Both the position numbers and the translations under genes were made by a program. From Albimonas sp041685625 (GTDB lineage Bacteria; Pseudomonadota; Alphaproteobacteria; Rhodobacterales; Rhodobacteraceae), in assembly GCA_041685625.1 (NCBI GenBank), contig JAWLFJ010000011.1, forward strand, positions 1 to 55,815: a stretch of 55,815 nt of DNA, read 5' to 3'. Shown here piece after piece: positions 42,406 to 51,268 of this stretch (within the stretch, counting starts at the first letter, position 1; each line of letters opens with the position of its first letter). The notes beneath the pieces are model-generated. The model saw only the letters and a program-made list of their open reading frames with translations. It was not told where the DNA came from and did no database searches.

Positions 42406-42983
42406 CGTCGGCCCCCGCGGCGCGGTCCCGCTCGGGCCGTCTCCGTGCGCTCCACCGGCGCCGGCCCGCGCAGAGGCCCGTCGATCCCGACCGCCGCGAA
42501 CCCGTCCGGCGTGATCGCCGGCGGCCCCTCCCCGGCTCGTGACCGGCTCGAGCGCAGCACGGCGCGCCGGCCGGGGAGGGGCCTGGAGCCGACGTGCAGC
42601 CCCCTGCGCCAGCCCCGCCGCGCCGTCGGAGATCGGAGGATCGCGGACCTGGCGCAGGACGGTGGCGAGCGGCGTCTCGGGCGCCCGTTCCGACAGGCGG
42701 TCGGTGGCGTGCGCCGTCCGCCGACGCTCCACCGCCCGCTTCCGGCCTTCATCTCCGCCGCCGGCGCGTCGTCAGGGCCAGACGCGCTCCATGGCCGCCA
42801 CGCGAGATCCGCCGTCGAGGGCTCGTCGCCTTCGGGCATCGCGGGGCCGGCGTGCACGGCGCGTCCCGCAAGTCGCGGAGCGGCCGTCGCCTCGCCCGGC
42901 GCCTCCGGGGAACTTCGCCGGCCGGGGCGCGTTGACCCCCGAACCGATCACGCACCGACCGATCCCTGGGCGGGGAGGCTCCC
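42406..42983 (-). other. gene-poor stretch with a possible frameshifted minus-strand relic
   Basis: No intact gene is supported. On the minus strand, segments with coding-like codon use lie in successive frames: one from a possible ATG at 42840 (MPEGDEPSTADLAW...), one over about 42600-42735 (TDRLSERAPETPLATVLRQV...), and one over about 42400-42600 (LHVGSRPLPGRRAVLRS...), the last two separated at a G5 run near 42600. This would fit a decayed gene with two frameshifts. I recognise no family, and GC-rich DNA easily produces such frames. Confidence 0.25.
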
Positions 42984-44966
42984 ATGAACGACATGTCCGA
43001 CGCCAGATCCCGGATGGTCGACGCCCATGTGGCGGCCCGCGGCATCTCCGACGCGCGCGTGATCGACGCGATGCGCGAGACGCCGCGGGAGCTGTTCGTG
43101 GATCCGGGCTTCGAGGAGTTCGCCTACGAGGACGCGCCGCTGCCGATCGGCGAGGGGCAGACCATCTCGCAGCCCTACATCGTGGCCGTCATGATCGAGG
43201 CCGCGGCGATCCGGCCCGGCGACCGCGCGCTGGAGGTCGGCGCCGGCTCCGGTTACGCGGCCGCGGTGATGGGGGCCATCGCCGACGAGGTGCATGCGAT
43301 CGAGCGTCATCCGGCGCTGGCGCGCGCGGCGCAGGAGCGGCTCGCGGCGGCCGGACGCGACAACGTGACGGTTCATGTCGGCGACGGCACCCTCGGATGG
43401 CCCGAGGCGGCGCCCTACGACGCCATCGTGGTCTCGGCCGGCGGTCCGTCGGTGCCGGAGGCGCTGAAGGGTCAGCTGGCCGAAGGCGGCCGGCTGGTGA
43501 TCCCGGTCGGCGACGTCGCCGGGCCGGAGGGCCAGACGCTGCTGCGGCTGGTGCGCACGAGGGCCGGCGCCTTCGAGGAGGAGCGGCTCGGCGCGGTGCG
43601 CTTCGTGCCCCTGATCGGCGAGGAGGGCTGGCCGGCGACGCCCGGCCGCGGCGAGGCGCGGGGCCGTCCGTCGCTCCCCGACGTCATCGCGGCGGCGGCC
43701 GAGCCCCTCCCCGATCCAGAGGATCCGGACTTCGCCGCGGCCTTCGACCGTTTCGGCGACCGGCGGGTGGTGCTCCTCGGCGAGGCCACGCACGGCACGT
43801 CGGAGTTCTACCGCGCGCGGGCGGCGATCACGCGGCGGCTGATCGAACGCCACGGCTTCGATCTCGTCGCCGTCGAGGCCGACTGGCCCGACGCCGCCGC
43901 CGTCGACCGCTACGTGCGCCATCACGCCCCGCGGGAGACGGAGGAGCGGGCGTTCCGGCGCTTTCCGCGATGGATGTGGCGCAACCTCGAGACCGACGCC
44001 TTCGTCCGCTGGCTGCGCGCCCACAACGAGGGCCTTTCGGACGAGACGCGGCGGGCGGGCTTCCACGGGCTCGACATCTACAACCTCGGCGGCTCGATCG
44101 CGGCGGTGCTGGCCTATCTCGACGAGGTCGACCCGGAGGCGGCGCGGACCGCGCGGGAGCGCTACGGCTGCCTGACCCCCTGGCAGCGCGACCCGGCGAC
44201 CTACGGGCGCGCCGTGCTGAGCCATGGCTACCGGGCCTGCGAGGAGGCGGTCGTCGCGCAGCTCCGCGATCTGCTGAGGCGAAGGCTGGACTATGCCGAA
44301 CGGGACGGCGACCGTTTCCTCGACGCCGCCCAGAACGCGCGCCTGATCCGCTCGGCCGAGCGCTACTACCGCGCGATGTACTACGGCGGGCCGGAAAGCT
44401 GGAACCTGCGCGACCGGCACATGTTCGAGACGCTGGAGCATCTGCTGGAGGCCCGGGGGCCGGACGCCAAGGCCGTCGTCTGGGCGCACAATTCGCATGT
44501 CGGCGACGCGCGGGCGACGGAGATGGGGGCGTTGCGCGATCAGCTCGATCTCGGCCAGCTCTGCCGCGAGCGCTGGGGCGCCGAGGCGGCGTTGATCGGC
44601 CTCGGCGCTCATGCCGGCACCGTCGCCGCCGCCACCGACTGGGACGGCGAGATGGAGATCAAGCGCGTGCGGCCGTCGCTGCAGGGCAGCTTCGAGCGGG
44701 CCTGCCACGATGCGGGCGAGACGCGCTTCCTGCTCGACATGGCGCGGGATGCCGCGCTCCGCGAGCGGCTCTCGGAGGCGATCCCGCAGCGTTTCATCGG
44801 CGTGATCTACCGGCCCGAGACCGAACGCCAGAGCCATTACGTCGAAGCCGCGCCCGCGCGCCAGTTCGACGCCTGGGTCTGGTTCGACGAGACGCGCGCG
44901 GTGACGCCCCTCGGGCCCGAGCACGCGCGCGAGGGCGAGGCCGACACCTATCCCTTCGGGCTCTGA
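42984..44966 (+). CDS. fusion of protein-L-isoaspartate O-methyltransferase and erythromycin-esterase-like domain
   Basis: A 660-residue two-domain protein. Residues 1 to about 215 are a Pcm-type SAM methyltransferase: ISQPYIVAVMIEAA and EVGAGSGYAAAVMG are its substrate and SAM motifs; it repairs isoaspartyl damage in aged proteins. Residues about 225-660 are an EreA/EreB-like domain: GEATHGTSEFY has the catalytic-type His270, and WAHNSHVGDARA has His502 and His505. The domains are joined by a short Gly/Pro linker with no stop. EreA-type enzymes open macrolide lactones, but most family members in non-pathogens have unknown substrates. The epimerase gene starts 3 bp after the stop, so the two are co-translated. 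Confidence 0.9.
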   Translation: MNDMSDARSRMVDAHVAARGISDARVIDAMRETPRELFVDPGFEEFAYEDAPLPIGEGQTISQPYIVAVMIEAAAIRPGDRALEVGAGSGYAAAVMGAIADEVHAIERHPALARAAQERLAAAGRDNVTVHVGDGTLGWPEAAPYDAIVVSAGGPSVPEALKGQLAEGGRLVIPVGDVAGPEGQTLLRLVRTRAGAFEEERLGAVRFVPLIGEEGWPATPGRGEARGRPSLPDVIAAAAEPLPDPEDPDFAAAFDRFGDRRVVLLGEATHGTSEFYRARAAITRRLIERHGFDLVAVEADWPDAAAVDRYVRHHAPRETEERAFRRFPRWMWRNLETDAFVRWLRAHNEGLSDETRRAGFHGLDIYNLGGSIAAVLAYLDEVDPEAARTARERYGCLTPWQRDPATYGRAVLSHGYRACEEAVVAQLRDLLRRRLDYAERDGDRFLDAAQNARLIRSAERYYRAMYYGGPESWNLRDRHMFETLEHLLEARGPDAKAVVWAHNSHVGDARATEMGALRDQLDLGQLCRERWGAEAALIGLGAHAGTVAAATDWDGEMEIKRVRPSLQGSFERACHDAGETRFLLDMARDAALRERLSEAIPQRFIGVIYRPETERQSHYVEAAPARQFDAWVWFDETRAVTPLGPEHAREGEADTYPFGL

Positions 44967-44969
44967 GGC

Positions 44970-45869
44970 ATGGCCGGCGGCGTCACCGTCCTCGGAGCCA
45001 CCGGCTTTCTGGGCGGGCGGGCGGCGCGCCGGCTCATGGAGGACGGCCATCTGGTGCGCGTCGTCTCCCGTCGGCCGGAGCGGGACCGCGCGCTCATGCG
45101 CTGGGACCGGGCGACGCCGGTGGCCGCGGACCTCACCCGCCCGGAGAGCCTTCCGCCGGCGCTCGAGGGCGCCGAAGCCGCGCTCAACGCCGCGAGCCTC
45201 TACCGCGAGACGGACGGGCTGACCTTCGAGGCGATCCATGTCGACGGCGCGGCGCGCTTCGCGGCGGCGGCGCGGCAGGCCGGCGTGCGGCGGCTGGTCC
45301 ACGTCTCCGGCATCGGCGCCGATGCCGGGGCGGGCGACCCGTACGTCAGGGCGCGAGGACGCGGCGAGGCCGCCGTCCGCGACGCCTTTCCGGGCGCGAC
45401 GATCGTCCGGCCGAGCGTGATGTTCGGGCCGGACGACGCTTTTCTGAGCGCGATCCTCGCCGCGATCCGCCGGCTTCCCGTCGTGCCGCTCTTCGGATCG
45501 GGTCGGACGCGACTGCAGCCCGTGCACGTCGACGACGCGGCGCGGGCGATGGCGACCGCGCTGCAGGCCGAGGCGGTCGCGCCGGTCCACGAACTCGGCG
45601 GACCGACGGTATGGCGCTATCGCGACCTGGTGCACGCCGTGGGGAAGGCGGCCGGGCGGACGGTGCGCACGGCGCCGGTTCCGTTCGCGCTGTGGCGGGC
45701 GTTCGCCGCGGCGGCGGAGCGGTTGCCGGAGCCGCCGCTGACGCGGACGGAGGTCGCGCTGATGGAGGCCGACAAGGTCGCGGCGCCGGATCTGCCGGGC
45801 ACGGAGGCGCTCGGGGTCCGCCCCCGGGATGCGATCGCCTATCTCCGTCGCTTGCCGGCGCTGCGCTGA
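44970..45869 (+). CDS. NAD(P)-binding SDR epimerase, NDUFA9/complex I assembly type
   Basis: A 299-residue atypical short-chain dehydrogenase. GATGFLGGRAARRL (residues 9-22) is the nucleotide loop; VHVSGIGADAG replaces the usual YxxxK region, and the C-terminal half has IVRPSVMFGPDDAFL, LQPVHVDDAARAMATAL and VHELGGPTVWRYRDL. The latter wording matches the NDUFA9-like group, which binds NADPH without a proven reaction. It follows the Pcm-esterase fusion after 3 bp and so probably acts with it or is regulated with it. Confidence 0.87.
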   Translation: MAGGVTVLGATGFLGGRAARRLMEDGHLVRVVSRRPERDRALMRWDRATPVAADLTRPESLPPALEGAEAALNAASLYRETDGLTFEAIHVDGAARFAAAARQAGVRRLVHVSGIGADAGAGDPYVRARGRGEAAVRDAFPGATIVRPSVMFGPDDAFLSAILAAIRRLPVVPLFGSGRTRLQPVHVDDAARAMATALQAEAVAPVHELGGPTVWRYRDLVHAVGKAAGRTVRTAPVPFALWRAFAAAAERLPEPPLTRTEVALMEADKVAAPDLPGTEALGVRPRDAIAYLRRLPALR

Positions 45870-46440
45870 GCCAAGGGTCATGGCCCGCGCTCCCGCGCGC
45901 GCGGATCCGGAGACTTCGAGCGCGCAGGACGGCCGCGCCTTCGCGCGCCTTCCCCTCCGCACCCACGACGCTCTCGCGGGGCCGCGCACAGGGCGTCATC
46001 GGGTCACCCTGCGGCAATGGTTTCGATGCGATTCATGGAGCGTCCTGCAGAGAGGTGGAAGCCGGCCTGCGCCGCTTCGGGCGGCCGGGATCGTCGCTTT
46101 GCGTCGAGGGGGCATGGCCGGGCAGAGCCGCTCCGCCACGTCCTCGCAATTCCAGGCCCATCACGCCGCGCGGCGGAGACACGGCTCGGAACGGTCGCCC
46201 GGCGTTTCCGGCATCACGCTTCGGCCGCCCATCCGACCGCCCCCACATGCTCTGAAGAAACGGTGGACCCGGAGCGCCGGGAGCCGCTCTTCCGCAGTCG
46301 CGTTCGTGGAGCGTGGCCCGCGCCTGCGCGCGTCGCCGCAGGCAAGCGGTCGGCAGCCGCCTCTTCAAGGGGCGCCTGCCGCCTCGCCCTCGGACCGTCC
46401 GGTCCGATCCGCCTCCCGCCCGCCGGCACGGCGCGATGGG
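45870..46440. other. gene-poor interval between epimerase and chemoreceptor
   Basis: No coding frame here has start, ribosome site and codon use that I can support on either strand. A small stem CGGACC/GGTCCG (46391-46396 with 46401-46406) lies 35 bases beyond the chemoreceptor stop and may help end its transcript. Otherwise I see nothing. Confidence 0.4.
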
Positions 46441-48693
46441 TCACGCGGCGGCGGCGCGCCGTCCGGCGTCCTTTCGGCTGCGGAACACCGCCGCGACGTC
46501 CTTGAGGCGACGCGCCGCGGTCGCGACCTCTCCGGCGCCGCGGGCCGCGTCCTGCGCCATCGCGGCGTTGCGCTGCGTGGTCTCGTCCAGGCTCGCCACG
46601 GCCGAGGAGATCTCGTCGATGCCCGAGGACTGCTCGGCGCTCGCCGCGCTGATGCCGGAGATGGTCCCGCCGAGCGCCCGGACCGAGGCGACGATCGCCT
46701 CGAGCGATTTTCCGGCCTGCCGCGCCGCAGAGACCCCGTCCGAGACCTGGCGGCCGCTGTCCTCGATCAGGCTCTTGATGTCGTTGGCCGCCTCGCTCGA
46801 GCGCTGCGCGAGCTGGCGGACCTCGGCCGCCACCACCGCGAAGCCCTTCCCCGCCTCGCCGGCGCGGGCCGCCTCCACCGCCGCGTTCAGCGCCAGCAGG
46901 TTCGTCTGGAAGGCGATGCCGTCGATCACCGTGGTGATGTCGGCGATCCGGGTCGAGCTGGCCTCGATCCGCTCGATGATCGACACCGTCTCGGAGACCA
47001 CGTCGCGTCCGCTTTCCGCGGCGCCCGAGGCCTCGCGCGAGAGCGAGGCCGCCTCGCGCGCGTTCTGGGCGTTGCCCCTGACCGTGGCCGAAAGCTCCTC
47101 CATCGTCGCCGCCGTCTCCTCGAGCGAGGCCGCCTGGCCTTCCGCGCGCTCGGCCAGCGCGTCCGCGTCGGCGGTCATGGTCTCGGCCGTGGTGCTGATC
47201 GCGCCCGCCGCCTCCTTGATCGCCTCGACGAGTTCGGCGAGGCGCGCCACCGTGGCGTCGACGTCGCGCTTGAGCCCGGCGAAGGCGCCGTCGAACACGC
47301 CCTGCATCTCGGCGCCGAGATCGCCCTCCGCCAGACGGCGCATGGCGGCGCCGGCGGCGTCCACGCCGCGCTCCACGCTCTCCAGCAGGCGGTTGATCCC
47401 CTCGGCCAGCGCCGCGATCTCGGGGTCGTCGAAGCGCCCCTCGACGCGGCGCGTGAAATCGCCTGCCACGGCGGCGTCGACCACGCCGCCGAAGGCATCG
47501 GCGAGCCGTCGCATGGTGTCGGCCCTCGCCTCGGCGGCCTCGCGCTGGGCGCTTTCGCGCGCCGCTTCGGCCCGGTGCAGCGCCTGCTGCTTGTCCACGA
47601 ACACGGCGAGCGCGCGGGACATCATGCCGAACTCGCTGCGGTTCTCGGTCTTCCCCCGCAGGTCGATGTCGAGATCGCCGGCCGCCGCGCGCTCGAGGTC
47701 GAGCGCGATCCGCCGCACCGAGCCGCCGATCCATCGGCCGAGCACGAAGGCGAGGACTACGCCGACCGTCAGCGCCGCGACCGCCCCGAAGATCGCCACG
47801 ATCGCCTTTTGGGCGGCCGCCTCGACGGCGTTCTCGGCCAGAAGCGCGCGCCGCTCGCGCACGGCGTCGAGCGCGGCGTCGGCGGCGTCCTCCAGCATCG
47901 GACCGTAGGCCGCGAGGTCTTCGGCGAACAGGCGCTCCCGGGTCTCGGCCGCCTCGATCAGGGTCCGAAGCGCCCCTATCGCGCCATCGACGCCCTCGAT
48001 CGCCTCGAAGGCGAGGCCGGCGAGACCCGCGGCGTTGACCGCGCCGATCAGCGCCCGGGTCTCGGTCTCGGCCCGGTCCAGGGCGGCGCGCGCGGAGGCG
48101 GCCGCCGCCTCCGACGGGAGCATGACGAAACGCTCGGCTTCGATCTGGCCGAGCAGCAGGGTCTGCAGCGCCGCGCCGGCGGCCGCCGCGGCCGGGGCCG
48201 CGCCGATCCGTCCGGCCTCCTCGCGCAGCCGCGCGAGCGCGTCATGCGCCGCGGCGTCCGCCGTGCGCGCAGACCGCTCCGTCGCGATCAGGGCGTCATG
48301 CGCGGCGGCCGCCCGCTCGAAGGTGTCGCCGAAGGCCCGCGCCCGATCGCCGAGCGCGGCGATCTCGGCCCGGCTCACCGCCGCGCCGGGGCCGAACAGG
48401 GTTCCGGCGCCGTCGACGAAGTCCGTCAGTTCCCGCAGGTTCGCCAGCACCTCCCCCCGACTCTCCGCGTCGCCCACCGCGCGAAAGGCGAACACCGCCA
48501 TGCGCATCTGCAGCAGATCCTCCAGGAAATCGGTCAGCGCCGCCCCCCGCTCGGAGGTCCGCTCCAGAGGTCGGATGTCCCGCCCCACCCGCTCCGCGTT
48601 CCACCAGCTCAGCGCCGAGACGGCGGTGAGCAGCGCGATCAGAAGGCCGAACCCCAGCGCGATCCGCTGGAACACCGTCAGGTTGTCTAGCAT
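46441..48693 (-). CDS. methyl-accepting chemotaxis protein
   Basis: A 750-residue chemoreceptor. One membrane helix lies at about residues 8-30, a periplasmic helical sensor region spans about 35-285, the second membrane helix is near 290-315, and HAMP units (RRIALDLERAAAGDLDIDL and a second DFTRRVEGRFDDPEIAAL) follow. The signalling hairpin tip IDGIAFQTNLLALNAAVEAARAG-type segment is near 590-615. There is no C-terminal pentapeptide tether, so methylation enzymes must dock otherwise. No che genes are nearby; it is an isolated receptor of unknown ligand. GGAG lies 10 bases upstream of the ATG at 48693. It points away from dnaN. Confidence 0.93.
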   Translation of the reverse strand: MLDNLTVFQRIALGFGLLIALLTAVSALSWWNAERVGRDIRPLERTSERGAALTDFLEDLLQMRMAVFAFRAVGDAESRGEVLANLRELTDFVDGAGTLFGPGAAVSRAEIAALGDRARAFGDTFERAAAAHDALIATERSARTADAAAHDALARLREEAGRIGAAPAAAAAGAALQTLLLGQIEAERFVMLPSEAAAASARAALDRAETETRALIGAVNAAGLAGLAFEAIEGVDGAIGALRTLIEAAETRERLFAEDLAAYGPMLEDAADAALDAVRERRALLAENAVEAAAQKAIVAIFGAVAALTVGVVLAFVLGRWIGGSVRRIALDLERAAAGDLDIDLRGKTENRSEFGMMSRALAVFVDKQQALHRAEAARESAQREAAEARADTMRRLADAFGGVVDAAVAGDFTRRVEGRFDDPEIAALAEGINRLLESVERGVDAAGAAMRRLAEGDLGAEMQGVFDGAFAGLKRDVDATVARLAELVEAIKEAAGAISTTAETMTADADALAERAEGQAASLEETAATMEELSATVRGNAQNAREAASLSREASGAAESGRDVVSETVSIIERIEASSTRIADITTVIDGIAFQTNLLALNAAVEAARAGEAGKGFAVVAAEVRQLAQRSSEAANDIKSLIEDSGRQVSDGVSAARQAGKSLEAIVASVRALGGTISGISAASAEQSSGIDEISSAVASLDETTQRNAAMAQDAARGAGEVATAARRLKDVAAVFRSRKDAGRRAAAA

Positions 48694-48780
48694 GGGGCGG
48701 TCTCCGTCCTTGCCGATGCCGTGCCGTCGCCACCGCGTTAGCCCCGCATCCCTTTCCGACGCGCTAACGCCGTCCGCCCA

Positions 48781-48808
48781 TTGCGCCGCGCGTCTCAGCA
48801 AGTATCGT
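48781..48808 (+). promoter_or_regulatory. candidate dnaN promoter
   Basis: TTGCGC (48781-48786) and TATCGT (48803-48808) with a 16-base spacer, 56 bases before the dnaN start. dnaN needs its own promoter here because the upstream gene is divergent. Confidence 0.45.
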
Positions 48809-48863
48809 ACGGCCCCGACCTTCCCGGCCGCCGACCGACCGGCCGCCTCCCGTGAGGACCGCG

Positions 48864-49982
48864 ATGAAGATCAGCGTGGAGCGCTCGGCGCTGCTCAAGG
48901 CGATGAGCCGGGCCCAAGGCGTGGTGGAGCGGCGGACGACGATCCCGATCCTCTCCAACGTCCTGCTGGAGGCCGAGGGCGACCGGCTGTCCATCCGCGC
49001 CACCGATCTCGACGTCGAGACGCTCGAGGCGATTCCCGCCATGGTGGAGCAGGCCGGCGCCCTGACCGCGCCCGCGCACATGCTGCACGAGATCGTCCGC
49101 AAGCTGCCGGACGGCGCGCAGGCCGTCCTCTCGGCGCTCCCCGGCGAGGACCGGCTGGAGATCCGCGCCGGCCGCTCGGACTTCAAGCTCGCCACCCTGC
49201 CGCGCGACGACTTCCCGGTGATGGCGAGCGCCGACTACGCCTCGAATTTCGAGGCGCCGGCGCCGGTGCTGCGCCGCCTCTTCGACAAGGCCCGCTTCGC
49301 CATCTCGACGGAGGAGACGCGCTATTACCTCAACGGCGTCTATCTGCACGTCGCCGACGGGGCGGAGGGCCGGGCGCTGCGCTGCGTCGCGACCGACGGG
49401 CACCGTCTGGCGCGCGTCGACGCGCCCGTTCCGGAGGGGGCGGAGGGGATGCCCGGCGTCATCGTCCCCCGCAAGACCGTGCTGGAGCTTCGAAAGCTGC
49501 TCGAGGACGACGAGGCGACGATCGGCGTCTCCGTCTCGGAGACCAAGATCCGCTTCGCCACCGACGGCGTCTCGCTGACCTCCAAGGTGATCGACGGCTC
49601 CTTCCCCGACTACAGCCGCGTGATCCCGGTCGGCAATCCGCGGCGCCTCGAGGTCGACGCGGCGGAGTTCGCCTCCGCCGTCGATCGCGTCGCCACCGTC
49701 AGCTCGGAGCGGTCGCGCGCCGTCAAGCTCTCCATCTCCGAGGACCGGCTGGTGCTCTCGGTCACCGCGCCCGACAGCGGCGCCGCGACCGAGGAGCTCG
49801 CCGTCGCCTATTCGGACGAGCCGCTGGAGATCGGCTTCAACGCCAAGTACCTGCTGGAGATCGCCGGACAGGTGGACCGCGAGAACGCCGTGTTCCTGTT
49901 CAACGCCTCGGGCGATCCGACCTTGGTGCGCGAGGGCGACGACGAGAGCGCGGTCTACGTCGTGATGCCGATGCGGGTCTGA
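48864..49982 (+). CDS. dnaN: DNA polymerase III sliding clamp (beta subunit)
   Basis: A 372-residue clamp of three repeated domains. It begins MKISVERSALLKAMSRAQGVVERR, contains RRTTIPILSN, TRYYLNGVYLH and CVATDGHRLARVD, and ends AVYVVMPMRV, the hydrophobic cleft region. The dimer ring tethers polymerases to DNA. GTGAGGACC precedes the ATG. recF begins at the base after its stop. In most bacteria dnaN directly follows dnaA; here they are 8.25 kb apart. Confidence 0.97.
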   Translation: MKISVERSALLKAMSRAQGVVERRTTIPILSNVLLEAEGDRLSIRATDLDVETLEAIPAMVEQAGALTAPAHMLHEIVRKLPDGAQAVLSALPGEDRLEIRAGRSDFKLATLPRDDFPVMASADYASNFEAPAPVLRRLFDKARFAISTEETRYYLNGVYLHVADGAEGRALRCVATDGHRLARVDAPVPEGAEGMPGVIVPRKTVLELRKLLEDDEATIGVSVSETKIRFATDGVSLTSKVIDGSFPDYSRVIPVGNPRRLEVDAAEFASAVDRVATVSSERSRAVKLSISEDRLVLSVTAPDSGAATEELAVAYSDEPLEIGFNAKYLLEIAGQVDRENAVFLFNASGDPTLVREGDDESAVYVVMPMRV

Positions 49983-51083
49983 GTGCGCGTCGCCGCGCTC
50001 GAACTCTCGCATTTCCGCTCCTGGCGGCGGGCGCGGATCGAGGCCGACGGGGGGCCGATCGCGGTCCACGGCCCCAACGGGGCCGGCAAGACCAATCTCC
50101 TCGAGGCGATCTCGCTGCTCTCGCCCGGCCGGGGCCTGCGCCGGGCGGAGCCCGAGGGCTTCTCGCGCCGTCCCGAAAGCCTCGGCTGGCGCGTCGCGGC
50201 GCTGGTCGAGGGCGGCGGCGACGCGCACGAGGTCGAGACCTCGGGCGAGGCCGGCGCCGCCGCCCGCGCCGTCCGGATCGACGGCAAGGCCGCGCCGCAG
50301 ACCCGCCTCGGCGCCGTCCTGCGGATGCTCTGGCTGACCCCGGCGATGGACCGGCTCTGGATCGAGGGCGCCTCCGGGCGCCGCCGCTTTCTCGACCGCA
50401 TGGCCCTCGGCTTCGAGCCCGGCCACGCCGAGGCCGCGCTCGCCTACGAAAAGGCGATGCGCGAGCGCAACCGACTGCTGCGCGACGAGGTGCGCGACCC
50501 CCGCTGGTTCGCCGCGCTGGAGGCGCGCATGGCCGAGGCGGGCGCCGTCCTGACCGCCGCCCGCCGCGCCCTCGTCGCCCGGCTGGCCGAGGCGCAGACG
50601 GGCGCCGAGACCGCCTTTCCCGCTGCCGAGCTCGCCCTCGCCCCCGGCTATGCGGCCGAGGCGGAGGCCGGCGCCGACGCCGCCGCGCTGGCCGAGGCGC
50701 TCGCCGCCGGCCGCACGCGGGACCAGGCCGCCGGCCGCACGCTGGAGGGGCCGCACCGCGCCGATCTCGACGCGATCTGGGCCGCCAAGGGCATGCCGGC
50801 GCGCGACTGCTCGACGGGCGAGCAGAAGGCGCTTCTGGTGTCGCTGGTCCTCGCGGCGGCCCGCGCCCTCCGGGCGGAGACGGGCGAGGCGCCCGTGCTC
50901 CTCCTCGACGAGGTCGCCGCCCATCTCGACGAGGGCCGCCGCGCCGCGCTCTACGACGAGCTGGTCGCGCTCGGCGCGCAGGCCTGGATGACCGGAACCG
51001 ATCCGACGCTCTTCGCCGCGCTCGGCGGGCGGGCGCGCCGGCTCGCCGTGCGGGAGACGGACGGCGGATCCACGCTCGTCTGA
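49983..51083 (+). CDS. recF: DNA replication and repair protein RecF
   Basis: A 366-residue SMC-like ATPase that helps load RecA at gaps. Walker A is GPNGAGKTN (near residues 31-39), the ABC signature is STGEQKALL and Walker B is VLLLDEVAAHLDE near 300-312. The start is GTG at 49983, immediately after the dnaN stop, so dnaN-recF is a coupled pair. gyrB does not follow directly; a surface-protein gene lies between. Confidence 0.96.
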   Translation: MRVAALELSHFRSWRRARIEADGGPIAVHGPNGAGKTNLLEAISLLSPGRGLRRAEPEGFSRRPESLGWRVAALVEGGGDAHEVETSGEAGAAARAVRIDGKAAPQTRLGAVLRMLWLTPAMDRLWIEGASGRRRFLDRMALGFEPGHAEAALAYEKAMRERNRLLRDEVRDPRWFAALEARMAEAGAVLTAARRALVARLAEAQTGAETAFPAAELALAPGYAAEAEAGADAAALAEALAAGRTRDQAAGRTLEGPHRADLDAIWAAKGMPARDCSTGEQKALLVSLVLAAARALRAETGEAPVLLLDEVAAHLDEGRRAALYDELVALGAQAWMTGTDPTLFAALGGRARRLAVRETDGGSTLV

Positions 51084-51108
51084 TCGCCGACCGGGGCCAC
51101 TTGTCTCC

Positions 51109-51137
51109 TTCAGAATCGCATTCAAAGGTGCTAATAC
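51109..51137 (+). promoter_or_regulatory. candidate promoter of the CTERM surface-protein gene
   Basis: TTCAGA (51109-51114) and TAATAC (51132-51137) with a 17-base spacer and TGC before the -10, in an A+T-rich patch (51107-51150). Transcription from near 51144 would give a leader of about 125 bases that contains the structured element below. Confidence 0.5.
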
Positions 51138-51181
51138 ACTTCATTGCTTTCCTGATGATCCCGCGTCGAGGCGTTCCGAGG

Positions 51182-51245
51182 GGCCACGGAAACCGGTGAT
51201 GCGACCGGTGGGGACGGAAAGACGTTCGTGCTCGCGGTCGTGTCC
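51182..51245 (+). promoter_or_regulatory. structured leader resembling a GEMM-I cyclic-di-GMP riboswitch
   Basis: GGCCAC (51182-51187) can pair with GTGTCC (51240-51245, one mismatch) to close a domain holding two hairpins: ACCGGT (51192-51197) with ACCGGT (51204-51209), and GAC (51221-51223) with GTC (51237-51239). Unpaired GGAAA before the first hairpin and GGGGACGGAAAGAC after it recall the GEMM-I core (GCAAACC and GGGACGCAAAGCC). The fit is imperfect: ACGG replaces ACGC and the first loop is not GNRA. A weak SD (GGAAAG, 51254-51259) lies in a possible hairpin just downstream. Confidence 0.4.
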
Positions 51246-51268
51246 GGCAGCATGGAAAGAATGCCGTC

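Noticed and set aside
40702..45869. A complete phage, eCIS or type VI system around the sheath gene
   Set aside because: None of the neighbouring genes encodes a tube, baseplate, spike, ATPase or tape-measure protein.
46033..46368. A 111-codon minus-strand frame in the 45870-46440 gap
   Set aside because: No ribosome site, basic low-complexity composition and no family resemblance.
48035..51199. A 1054-codon plus-strand frame across dnaN and recF
   Set aside because: It is an out-of-frame shadow; dnaN and recF are unambiguous in the other frames of the same strand.
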